A DNA stretch of 5,326 nt, taken from the NCBI GenBank assembly GCA_030426065.1, contig JAUHZH010000182.1, forward strand, positions 1 through 5,326. The letters run 5' to 3'. This DNA is from Gammaproteobacteria bacterium (GTDB lineage Bacteria; Pseudomonadota; Gammaproteobacteria; Xanthomonadales; Marinicellaceae). The position numbers were made by a program, and so were the translations under genes. The notes beneath the pieces were generated by a model. That model saw only the letters and a list, made by a program, of their open reading frames with translations. It made no database searches and was not told the origin of the DNA. Shown one piece after another: positions 1 to 5,326 of this stretch; within the stretch, counting starts at the first letter, position 1, and each line of letters starts with the position of its first letter.

Positions 1-1665
1 CCAATCGGCTTTGGCTTTGTCTTTTTGGGTTTCACTGGCGTTTTCACCCAGTTGTTCCAGTTCGACCGCCAAATTGCCACCCAACACAATGTCGGTACCA
101 CGGCCTGCCATGTTGGTGGCAATGGTCACGGCACTGGGCAAGCCAGCTTCAGCAACAATCATCGCCTCGCGTTCATGCTGTTTGGCGTTCAAAACGTTGT
201 GTTTGATTTTTTTCTGTTTCAGTTGAGCCGATAAATACTCAGAAACTTCAATCGAAGCGGTACCCACCAAAACAGGTTGTTGGCGTGCGACACAGTCTTC
301 AATGTCTTCAACAATGGCTTCGAATTTGGCTTTTTGATTGAAAAACACCAAATCTTGAGCGTCTTTACGAATCATGGGTCGGTGTGTGGGCACCACGATC
401 ACTTCCAGATTGTAAATGGTTTGAAACTCATAGGCTTCGGTGTCGGCTGTACCGGTCATACCAGACAGCTTCGGATACAGGCGGAAGTAGTTTTGGAAGG
501 TGATTGATGCCAGGGTTTGGTTTTCTTTCTGAATTGGCACATTCTCTTTGGCTTCCACGGCTTGGTGCAAACCATCAGACCAACGACGGCCTTCCATGGT
601 GCGACCGGTGAATTCATCAACGATCACGATTTCGCCATCTTTGACGATGTAATCAACGTCTTTTTCATACAAATGATGCGCGCGAAGGGCTGCGCTGACG
701 TGGTGCATCAATGAAATGTGTTGCGAGTCATACAGGGACTCATCTTCTTTCATCAAGCCATTCTTCTTGAGCAAGTCTTCGGCATTCTCCATGCCTTGTT
801 CAGTCAAATAGACTTGTTTGGTTTTTTCGTCCACCGAAAAATCACCGTCCGGCTCGGGCATGCTTTGGCGGTTCAATGCCGCTTTGGCCACCTCTTTGGG
901 GTCAGGCTCATTGGTGGCTTTTTGCAAATGTGGGACGATTTTGTTGATCCGGTTGTAGACTTCGGGCGAGTCATCCACTTGACCTGAAATGATCAGTGGA
1001 GTCCTGGCTTCGTCAATCAGGATGGAGTCAACCTCGTCAATGATGGCAAAAAACGGTTCACGTTGGGTTTTCTGTTCCAACGAAAAGGCCATGTTGTCGC
1101 GCAGGTAATCAAAACCCAGTTCGTTGTTGGTCGCATATGTGATGTCAGCGGCATAGGCGGCACGTTTGGCTTCGGTGGGCATGTTGGGCACCACAATGCC
1201 CACAGTCAATCCCAGGAAGTTATACAGTGGCTCCATCCACTTGGCATCACGTGAGGCCAAATAGTCATTGACTGTGACCACATGGACGCCTTCGCCTGCC
1301 AAAGCATTCAGGTAGGCGGGCAAGGTACACATCAAGGTTTTACCTTCACCGGTGCGCATCTCAGCAATTTTGCCTTGGTGGATACACATGCCACCAATCA
1401 ATTGGACATGATAATGGCGCATGCCGAGTGTTCTGACAGAGGCTTCTCTGACCAGAGCAAAGGCTTCAACCAACACATCATCGAGGGTGGCGCCTTGAGC
1501 CAAGCTGTCTTTCAAGGCTTGGGTTTTGGCTGGGAAATCTTCGTCGCGCAAAGCCTGTAATTCAGGCTCCAATGCTTCGATCTGGTCGGCCACTTTATCC
1601 AGTTTGCGGATGAAGCGCTGGTTTCTGCTGCCAAAAACCTTGGTGAAAATTGTGTTCAGTGCCAT
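1..1665 (-). CDS. secA: Preprotein translocase ATPase SecA (C-terminus cut off by window edge)
   Basis: SecA is the peripheral inner-membrane motor that binds SecYEG and uses ATP hydrolysis to push unfolded preproteins into the periplasm. The frame is open from the ATG at 1665-1663 to the window edge and gives 555 residues. E. coli SecA has 901, so about 350 residues lie outside, including the helical scaffold, helical wing and C-terminal zinc-binding tail. Visible landmarks are an N-terminal FGSRN segment near residues 11-15, Walker A MRTGEGKT at 103-110, the Walker B-type DEVD at 210-213 followed by SILIDEARTPLIISG, the VDEFTGR segment at 349-355, a GMTGTADTEAYEF stretch, and the second nucleotide-binding-domain motif GRGTDI at 521-526. 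All are intact. The start matches the family N-terminus and has AAGGAA just upstream. The upstream gene is the M23 peptidase on the same strand, 100 bp away; no secM-like ORF lies between. Identification is essentially certain. Confidence 0.99.
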   Translation of the reverse strand, partial: MALNTIFTKVFGSRNQRFIRKLDKVADQIEALEPELQALRDEDFPAKTQALKDSLAQGATLDDVLVEAFALVREASVRTLGMRHYHVQLIGGMCIHQGKIAEMRTGEGKTLMCTLPAYLNALAGEGVHVVTVNDYLASRDAKWMEPLYNFLGLTVGIVVPNMPTEAKRAAYAADITYATNNELGFDYLRDNMAFSLEQKTQREPFFAIIDEVDSILIDEARTPLIISGQVDDSPEVYNRINKIVPHLQKATNEPDPKEVAKAALNRQSMPEPDGDFSVDEKTKQVYLTEQGMENAEDLLKKNGLMKEDESLYDSQHISLMHHVSAALRAHHLYEKDVDYIVKDGEIVIVDEFTGRTMEGRRWSDGLHQAVEAKENVPIQKENQTLASITFQNYFRLYPKLSGMTGTADTEAYEFQTIYNLEVIVVPTHRPMIRKDAQDLVFFNQKAKFEAIVEDIEDCVARQQPVLVGTASIEVSEYLSAQLKQKKIKHNVLNAKQHEREAMIVAEAGLPSAVTIATNMAGRGTDIVLGGNLAVELEQLGENASETQKDKAKADW

Positions 1666-1667
1666 GA

Positions 1668-1673
1668 TTCCTT
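1668..1673 (-). promoter_or_regulatory. Ribosome binding site of secA
   Basis: On the minus strand the sequence AAGGAATC immediately precedes the secA ATG. AAGGAA is a good Shine-Dalgarno match but sits very close: only four bases separate the GG from the start codon. It supports the chosen SecA start, which also agrees with the family N-terminus. The close spacing may lower initiation efficiency; that is inference. Confidence 0.6.
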
Positions 1674-1690
1674 ATGCTTGATTAGTGAAA

Positions 1691-1714
1691 TGCTCAATGT
1701 GGGCGCATTGAGCA
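1691..1714 (-). terminator. Perfect 9-bp hairpin in the secA leader: terminator or attenuator candidate
   Basis: The plus strand reads TGCTCAATG, a 6-base loop TGGGCG, then CATTGAGCA, so both arms are exactly complementary over 9 bp. In the direction of the M23 peptidase and secA the stem is followed by TTTCACTAAT, a poor U-tract, so it is at best a weak intrinsic terminator for the peptidase gene. In the other direction it is followed by CTTTTC, also weak, and there is no gene there to terminate. It ends 25 bases before the secA start codon, so it would lie in the 5' leader of any secA mRNA read through from upstream. Attenuator, mRNA stabiliser, partial terminator or protein-binding palindrome are all possible. 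The structure is seen directly; its role is not known. Confidence 0.5.
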
Positions 1715-1765
1715 CTTTTCAATGAATGGTCAGACCTTTTTTGATGTTTCTTTTACTTGGTCCGG

Positions 1766-2692
1766 TCAAGATTTAACAAATGGCATTGGGTTGACTTTGT
1801 GTCCATGCTTCAATACCTCGAAATGTAAATGCTCCGATGTGGCTCGGCCAGATTTGCCCATGGTGGCAATTTTCGCTCCAGCAGATACACGTTTCCCCAA
1901 AGTCACGTCCAGTGATTGGTCGTGGGCATACCGTGGTGTGTAGCCGTTGCCATGGTCAATTTCGACCATCAAGCCGTAATTACCGCGTTTGCCGGCCCAA
2001 ACCACAATGCCTTCAGCTGAAGCCAAAATATCGGCGTGGTATTTGCCCGAAAAATCGACACCGGCATGGCTGGCTTTTTGGCCAGTGAATGGGTCGATGC
2101 GCTTGCCATAACGTGATGAAATCCAACCGTCAGCCAGTGGCTTCACATGAGGCGTATTTTGAGACAAGTTGCTTTCTTGATCCAACAGTTGCGACAAAAT
2201 GCTCAGTTGTTCTTGCTGTTTGATGAAACTGGCTTCCAAGCTGAACAGGTGTTGGTATAAGTCTTGTGGGGTGTTCAGTTCACCCGTGGGCTCAGCGTCT
2301 GATCCACCAATACCGGGTTCTGCATTGAGGTTGAATTCGTCTGGGCTGATGTTGTTGGCTTCAGTCAAGCGATTACCCAATGCGTTCAATCGGGTGGACT
2401 GGGCCATCAGTCGACCCACTTGCAAACTCATGGCATCCAGGTCGTTTTGGACCTGGGCTTTGTACTCGTCCAATGCCACTTGGCTTTCTGTGACGCGGTT
2501 TTGCAGGGCAGCAATGCGTTCGAAGTCTTTTTGTTTGCCTGTGACCAGTGCACCGATGCCAACGCCCATGCCCAAAATCAGGGAAAAAGCGCCAATCGCT
2601 GCGGCGACAAACTTGCGTTTTACAGTGGGATCGGTCAAAGCAATTTGCTTCATCCCATGTCGGTCGTGTTTGATGATGGTTATTTTTGTCAT
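1766..2692 (-). CDS. Membrane-anchored M23 family metallopeptidase (LytM/peptidoglycan endopeptidase type)
   Basis: A protein of 308 residues with three parts. A short basic cytoplasmic N-terminus leads into one hydrophobic segment at about 29-51 (AAAIGAFSLILGMGVGIGALV core), an uncleaved anchor placing the rest in the periplasm. Residues 53-112 and 140-175 are charged and heptad-like, probably coiled coil. The C-terminal peptidase M23 domain spans about 184-306. The zinc site looks complete: H209 and D213 in SHAGVDF, H257 in YAHD, and the HLHFEV motif with H288 and H290. An active zinc endopeptidase cutting peptidoglycan cross-links is therefore likely, unlike the degenerate EnvC/NlpD activators. 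The ATG at 2692 is preferred because it precedes the anchor with a family-like N-terminus; an internal ATG at 2653 (Met14) is an alternative. No Shine-Dalgarno precedes the first ATG. An M23 gene next to secA and a DUF721 gene is, to my knowledge, a recurrent gammaproteobacterial arrangement. The physiological substrate cannot be read from the sequence. Confidence 0.93.
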   Translation of the reverse strand: MTKITIIKHDRHGMKQIALTDPTVKRKFVAAAIGAFSLILGMGVGIGALVTGKQKDFERIAALQNRVTESQVALDEYKAQVQNDLDAMSLQVGRLMAQSTRLNALGNRLTEANNISPDEFNLNAEPGIGGSDAEPTGELNTPQDLYQHLFSLEASFIKQQEQLSILSQLLDQESNLSQNTPHVKPLADGWISSRYGKRIDPFTGQKASHAGVDFSGKYHADILASAEGIVVWAGKRGNYGLMVEIDHGNGYTPRYAHDQSLDVTLGKRVSAGAKIATMGKSGRATSEHLHFEVLKHGHKVNPMPFVKS

Positions 2693-2699
2693 ATATAAT
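2670..2699 (+). promoter_or_regulatory. Sigma70-like promoter for the DciA-family gene
   Basis: TTGATG at 2670-2675 (four of six consensus -35 bases) is followed after 18 bases by a perfect TATAAT at 2694-2699. Transcription would begin near 2706, giving a leader of about 19 bases before the ATG at 2725. The -35 box lies inside the first codons of the divergent M23 peptidase gene. Prediction is by eye from consensus only. Confidence 0.55.
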
Positions 2700-2712
2700 G
2701 TGTCGTTTTCTT

Positions 2713-2741
2713 ATTCAATGGCACATGGCAAAGTCTTTCAA
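2713..2741 (-). promoter_or_regulatory. Candidate sigma70-like promoter for the M23 peptidase gene
   Basis: On the minus strand TTGAAA (plus positions 2736-2741, five of six -35 bases) is followed after 17 bases by TTGAAT (2713-2718, four of six -10 bases). A start near 2706 would leave a leader of roughly 14 bases before the ATG at 2692. The -35 box lies inside the start of the divergent DciA-family gene. The -10 box is weak, so this is less certain than its plus-strand partner. Confidence 0.35.
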
Positions 2742-3033
2742 ACCATTGCTCGAGAGCCTGCCCAAAGGCGCCCGCATGGCTCAAATCATCAAAAGAGCTG
2801 AGCAGTTGGCACAATTAAATCAGCAGTTACACTTCAAACTGCCGCCGCAGGTCAAGGGCATGTTCACACTGGCCAACTTAAGGGGTGATGTGGCCGTCTT
2901 GCTGTGCCAGACCCAAATGGAGGCCAGCAAGGTGCGCATGTACAGCCGAAGCATTCTACAGATTTTACAAACTGAATTCAAAGTATCGATCCACAAAATC
3001 GTTGTAAAAGTGGAAAATACAGCAAAAAAATGA
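2725..3033 (+). CDS. dciA: DUF721/DciA-family protein, probable replicative helicase loader
   Basis: A small basic protein of 102 residues that fits the DUF721 (DciA) family. Members fold as a KH-like alpha-beta domain and load the DnaB replicative helicase at the origin in bacteria lacking the phage-derived loaders DnaC and DnaI. The pattern seen is FKPLLESLP near the N-terminus, a helix around 17-33, a strand-like VAVLLCQTQ at 56-64, then the helical KVRMYSRSILQILQTEF at 69-85 and a final strand ending KIVVKVEN at 91-98. The family often has Trp in the turn before the KVRMYS-like segment; here that area reads MEAS with no Trp. The protein ends right after the KH-like core, whereas longer homologs carry a disordered C-terminal tail. 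ATG 2725 is chosen because the upstream in-frame ATG at 2686 lies before the predicted promoter -10 box and adds residues unlike the family. There is no Shine-Dalgarno. Family assignment rests on remembered patterns; the helicase-loading role is inferred. Confidence 0.75.
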   Translation: MAKSFKPLLESLPKGARMAQIIKRAEQLAQLNQQLHFKLPPQVKGMFTLANLRGDVAVLLCQTQMEASKVRMYSRSILQILQTEFKVSIHKIVVKVENTAKK

Positions 3034-3072
3034 CATTTTTCCAGAACCATTTGGCATGTTGAGTCATTTTGA

Positions 3073-3092
3073 CGGCCTCGCCGGTGCTTTTT
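3073..3092 (+). terminator. Weak intrinsic terminator candidate after the DciA-family gene
   Basis: CGGC at 3073-3076 and GCCG at 3080-3083 form a 4-bp GC stem with a CTC loop, and a run of five T follows at 3088-3092 after GTGC. The stem is short and the T-run is offset, so it may be inefficient. It lies between the DciA stop and the dapD -10 box, where a terminator would be expected. Confidence 0.3.
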
Positions 3093-3106
3093 GTCAAGGC
3101 ACATAC

Positions 3107-3112
3107 TATAAT
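3107..3112 (+). promoter_or_regulatory. Promoter -10 box for the dapD operon
   Basis: A perfect TATAAT lies 29 bases before the dapD ATG at 3142, which predicts transcription starting near 3119 and a leader of about 23 bases. At the usual 16-18 base spacing no good -35 box is seen (GTGCTT at 3084-3089). TTGTCA at 3091-3096 is too close, and TTGACG at 3069-3074 too far. The missing -35 suggests either a weak basal promoter or dependence on an activator. Confidence 0.5.
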
Positions 3113-3141
3113 CCCACCCTTTGAAAAACAACAGACATCCG

Positions 3142-3957
3142 ATGACCTTACAAGACAACATCATCCAGGCTTGGGAAGCCAGAACGGGCTTGGACAAAGC
3201 CGATTTGGAAAACCAGTTCGGTAGCCACATCAGAGAAGCCATCAATGGCTTGGAAAAGGGCCACCACCGAGTGGCTGAGCCCAACGGTGATGACTGGCAG
3301 GTCAATGAATGGCTGAAAAAAGCCGTGTTGTTGTATTTTGCCATTTCAGACAATGAGGTGATGCCAGGTGCAACCCACGATTTTTACGACAAAGTGCCCT
3401 GCCGTTTTGTCGGTATGGAAGCCAAGGAATATGCCGATTTGGGTGTCCGAATCGTGCCACCTGCCACGGTCAGGCGTGGGGCCTTTTTGGGCTCCGGTGT
3501 GGTCTGTATGCCTTCTTATGTGAACATCGGCGCTTATGTTGATTCTGGCACCATGGTGGACACCTGGGCCACTGTGGGATCCTGTGCTCAAATCGGTAAG
3601 AATGTGCACCTTTCTGGTGGTGTGGGTATCGGTGGGGTTCTGGAACCCTTACAAGCGGCGCCCACCATCATCGAAGACGGTTGTTTCATTGGCGCCCGCA
3701 GTGAAGTGGTGGAAGGTGTACGCATTGGTAAAGGATCTGTGATTTCCATGGGCGTTTTTATTGGTCAAAGCACCAAAATCTATGACCGTGAAGCCGACAC
3801 CGTAAGTTATGGCTATGTGCCGCCAGGGTCAGTCGTTGTGCCGGGTTCTTTGCCTGCTGAAAACGGCAAGTACGCATTGAACTGCGCCGTCATTGTCAAA
3901 AAAGTAGACGAAAAAACCCGCAGCAAAACCTCCATCAATGAGTTGTTGCGCACATGA
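3142..3957 (+). CDS. dapD: 2,3,4,5-tetrahydropyridine-2,6-dicarboxylate N-succinyltransferase
   Basis: DapD transfers a succinyl group from succinyl-CoA to tetrahydrodipicolinate, giving N-succinyl-2-amino-6-ketopimelate, and so commits the cell to the succinylase route to diaminopimelate and lysine in the cytoplasm. The product has 271 residues; E. coli DapD has 274. Residues 1-100 form the helical N-terminal domain, with NEWLKKAVLLYF at 55-66. Residues of about 105-235 form the left-handed beta-helix of hexapeptide repeats, including MPSYVNIGAYVDSGTMVDTW (123-142), the GSCAQIGKNVHLSGGVGIGG stretch (146-165) and IGARSEVVEG (183-192), whose E188 is the likely conserved active-site acid. The C-terminus CAVIVKKVDEKTRSK..INELLRT is very close to E. 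coli. The ATG at 3142 fits the family N-terminus; an in-frame TTG at 3121 would lie about two bases from the predicted transcript start. No Shine-Dalgarno precedes the ATG. It is the first gene of a dapD / ArsC-like / dapE operon. Confidence 0.98.
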   Translation: MTLQDNIIQAWEARTGLDKADLENQFGSHIREAINGLEKGHHRVAEPNGDDWQVNEWLKKAVLLYFAISDNEVMPGATHDFYDKVPCRFVGMEAKEYADLGVRIVPPATVRRGAFLGSGVVCMPSYVNIGAYVDSGTMVDTWATVGSCAQIGKNVHLSGGVGIGGVLEPLQAAPTIIEDGCFIGARSEVVEGVRIGKGSVISMGVFIGQSTKIYDREADTVSYGYVPPGSVVVPGSLPAENGKYALNCAVIVKKVDEKTRSKTSINELLRT

Positions 3958-4241
3958 TCGTTTACGGCATCAAAAACTGTGACAAAGTGCGGGCCGCGCT
4001 GAAGCAAAATCCCGAAGCCAGCCTGCATGATTTCAGGGTCGATGGCATCGATGAAACCCTGGTTCAAGCCATGTTGTCAGACATTGAAATGAGCTTGTTG
4101 CTCAACAAACGCAGCACCACTTGGAAACAGTTGTCTGAGGATGAAAAAGCCGATGTAACTGTGGCGTTGTTGTGCCAGCACCCGACCTTGATCAAACGCC
4201 CAGTGGTGTTTGAGAACAATCAATACAGAATTGGGGTGTAA
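3954..4241 (+). CDS. ArsC/Spx-like thioredoxin-fold protein (YffB type), short form
   Basis: A protein of 95 residues belonging to the ArsC/Spx family, nearest the YffB-like group. The start reads MIVYGIKNCDKVRAAL: a first beta strand followed by the conserved single Cys9 at the beginning of helix 1. Other family marks are HDFRVDG at 25-31, LLNKRSTTWKQL at 49-60 (the usual NRRGTTWR region) and LIKRPVV at 79-85, whose Arg belongs to the conserved anion/thiol site. Typical members run to about 115 residues and end with a GF..Y-like tail; this one is shorter in the middle and stops at RIGV. The ATG overlaps the dapD stop in an ATGA, so translation is coupled to dapD, and dapE begins 2 bases after its stop. 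True arsenate reduction is unlikely in this setting; YffB-type proteins have been proposed to be glutathione-dependent thiol reductases. The link to lysine synthesis is suggested only by gene order. Confidence 0.88.
   Translation: MIVYGIKNCDKVRAALKQNPEASLHDFRVDGIDETLVQAMLSDIEMSLLLNKRSTTWKQLSEDEKADVTVALLCQHPTLIKRPVVFENNQYRIGV
4233..4238 (+). promoter_or_regulatory. Ribosome binding site of dapE
   Basis: GGGGTG lies inside the last codons of the ArsC-like gene, five bases before the GTG at 4244, and matches five of six bases of the Shine-Dalgarno segment GAGGTG. It supports the GTG as the dapE start; the next in-frame ATG (4331) would remove the conserved LARQLIQKPSFTPDDAG N-terminus. Confidence 0.55.
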
Positions 4242-4243
4242 CC

Positions 4244-5326
4244 GTGGAACCTGAAGTCATCACATTGGCGCGTCAACTGATTCAAAAGCCCTCGTTCACA
4301 CCCGATGACGCGGGCTGCATACCGTCCTTGATGAACCGCATGTCTGGACAAGGGTTCAAAGGCAGGCACCACCGATTTGGTGAGGTGGACAATGTGTTGA
4401 TTTGGCACGGTGATGATCCCGGCCCTGCTTTGTTGTTTTTGGGCCACACCGACGTGGTACCTACAGGCAATCCTGATAACTGGATTCACCCACCTTTGAG
4501 TGGCCATGTAGAAGACGGTGTCATCTATGGACGCGGTGCAGCTGACATGAAAGGTTCGGTGGCAGCCATGGTTTTGGCGATGGAGAAATTCGTTGGTCAG
4601 AACATCAACCACAAGGGCAAAATCGCCTTGATGTTGACTTCAGATGAAGAAGGTGAGGCCAAAGACGGTGTCAAAAAATTCATGCCATTGATTGCCGACG
4701 AACATCATTTTGACTATTGTCTGGTCGGTGAGCCAAGTTCATCAGAACAGGTCGGGGACACCGTACGCGTGGGGCGGCGTGGCTCATTGCATGTGACCAT
4801 TCGCGTTTTGGGTAAGCAGGGCCATGTGGCCTATCCTCAACATGCCGAAAACCCTGTGTTCAAGGCGGCTGCAGCGATTGATGCTTTGGGCCATATCGAA
4901 TGGGATCAAGGCAATGAAGATTTCCCACCCACCAGTTTTCAAATTTCCAATGTCAAAGCCGGTACCGGTGCCGCCAATGTGATCCCAGGCAGCATCACCT
5001 ACCAGGCCAATTTCCGTTATTCGCCGGAATCAACACAGGACAGTTTAGAAACACAATTGAAGGGTGTTTTGGACGCTCATGGTTTGCAATATGAACTGGA
5101 TTGGGAGCTTTCGGGCGAGCCATTCCATTGCCAAAATGACCACTTCAAAGCTGAATTGAAAGCGGCCATTCAGTCGGCCACGGATGTTGAACCAGAATTC
5201 AACACGGCCGGTGGTACATCGGATGGGCGCTTTGTCGCGCCACATGGCATCGCCACCATGGAACTGGGACCGATCAACAAAACCATCCACCGGGTCAACG
5301 AATGTCAGGACGTGAAAAACCTCCTG
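4244..5326 (+). CDS. dapE: Succinyl-diaminopimelate desuccinylase (3' end cut off by window)
   Basis: DapE hydrolyses N-succinyl-L,L-diaminopimelate to succinate and L,L-diaminopimelate in the succinylase branch of the lysine and peptidoglycan-precursor pathway. It is a cytoplasmic dizinc M20 peptidase-family enzyme. The window holds 361 residues from a GTG start; E. coli DapE has 375, so only about 15 are missing. Metal and catalytic residues are all present: H68 in GHTDVVP with D70, bridging D101 in GRGAADMKG, general base E135 and ligand E136 in TSDEEG, E163 in GEPSS, and H349 in TIHRVNEC. The dimerisation domain spans about 178-290, including the QGHVAYP motif at 192-198 whose His contacts the active site of the partner subunit in this family. 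The TAGGTSDGRF segment at 321-330 is also typical. It follows the ArsC-like stop by 2 bases and is the last visible gene of the operon started by dapD. A CPG2/ArgE-type relative is excluded by the close DapE match. Confidence 0.97.
   Translation, partial: MEPEVITLARQLIQKPSFTPDDAGCIPSLMNRMSGQGFKGRHHRFGEVDNVLIWHGDDPGPALLFLGHTDVVPTGNPDNWIHPPLSGHVEDGVIYGRGAADMKGSVAAMVLAMEKFVGQNINHKGKIALMLTSDEEGEAKDGVKKFMPLIADEHHFDYCLVGEPSSSEQVGDTVRVGRRGSLHVTIRVLGKQGHVAYPQHAENPVFKAAAAIDALGHIEWDQGNEDFPPTSFQISNVKAGTGAANVIPGSITYQANFRYSPESTQDSLETQLKGVLDAHGLQYELDWELSGEPFHCQNDHFKAELKAAIQSATDVEPEFNTAGGTSDGRFVAPHGIATMELGPINKTIHRVNECQDVKNLL

Noticed and set aside
277..1560. Several plus-strand open frames of 60-90 codons antisense to secA
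   Set aside because: All are shadows of the highly conserved SecA frame; none has family-like sequence.
2686..2724. Upstream in-frame ATG start for the DciA-family gene
   Set aside because: It lies before the TATAAT box that probably drives the gene, and the extra residues are unlike DUF721 N-termini.
2199..2801. Plus-strand open frame of 200 codons antisense to the M23 peptidase N-terminal half
   Set aside because: Its translation is Ser/Cys-rich with no recognisable domain, and the opposite strand carries a clear M23 protein with anchor, coiled coil and motifs. It also runs out of frame into the DciA-family gene.
3121..3141. Upstream in-frame TTG start for dapD adding seven residues
   Set aside because: It would sit about two bases from the predicted transcript start, lacks a ribosome site and adds residues not in the family; ATG 3142 fits DapD.
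3346..3609. Minus-strand open frame of 87 codons inside dapD
   Set aside because: His/Gly-rich shadow of the DapD hexapeptide-repeat region, with no supporting signal.
4220..4612. Minus-strand open frame of 130 codons across the ArsC-like / dapE junction
   Set aside because: It lies opposite conserved DapE motifs and has no recognisable domain or promoter.
1..5326. Mobile elements, CRISPR arrays, tRNA or rRNA genes, toxin-antitoxin or defence genes
   Set aside because: No direct repeat arrays, transposase motifs, cloverleaf candidates or such protein families were seen; the window is filled by conserved housekeeping genes.

Overview
This window is an ordinary chromosomal housekeeping region of a proteobacterium, most likely a gammaproteobacterium. 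The SecA, DapD and DapE sequences are close to the forms I remember from Escherichia coli and xanthomonads, and the order dapD / ArsC-like gene / dapE is familiar from that class. Base composition looks balanced. Leucine is written mostly as TTG (18 of 26 Leu codons in the visible dapE), which is unusual next to the CTG preference of many gammaproteobacteria. I cannot name a genus. I see no mobile element, tRNA, rRNA, CRISPR array or phage gene.

Layout. The left half reads leftward. It holds secA (first 555 codons, cut off by the window edge), preceded by a 100-bp gap with a perfect 9-bp hairpin, then a gene for a membrane-anchored M23 metallopeptidase. The right half reads rightward. It holds a small DUF721/DciA-family gene, then dapD, an ArsC/Spx-like thioredoxin-fold gene and dapE, which lacks only its last few codons. 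The two arms diverge from a 32-bp gap (2693-2724), where two oppositely directed sigma70-like promoters overlap.

How the genes work together. DapD and DapE are two steps of the succinylase branch of lysine and meso-diaminopimelate synthesis. The ArsC-like gene is translationally coupled between them (ATGA overlap with dapD, 2-nt gap to dapE), so the three form one operon. Diaminopimelate feeds peptidoglycan, which the M23 protein probably trims in the periplasm. SecA drives protein export across the inner membrane, and DciA is the likely loader of the DnaB replicative helicase. The region therefore gathers envelope, export and replication functions, but no new system is evident.

The most interesting signals are regulatory: the overlapping divergent promoters, the short leaders without Shine-Dalgarno sites at the three promoter-proximal genes, and the hairpin in the secA leader where E. 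coli would have secM. The ArsC-like protein is also unusually short.
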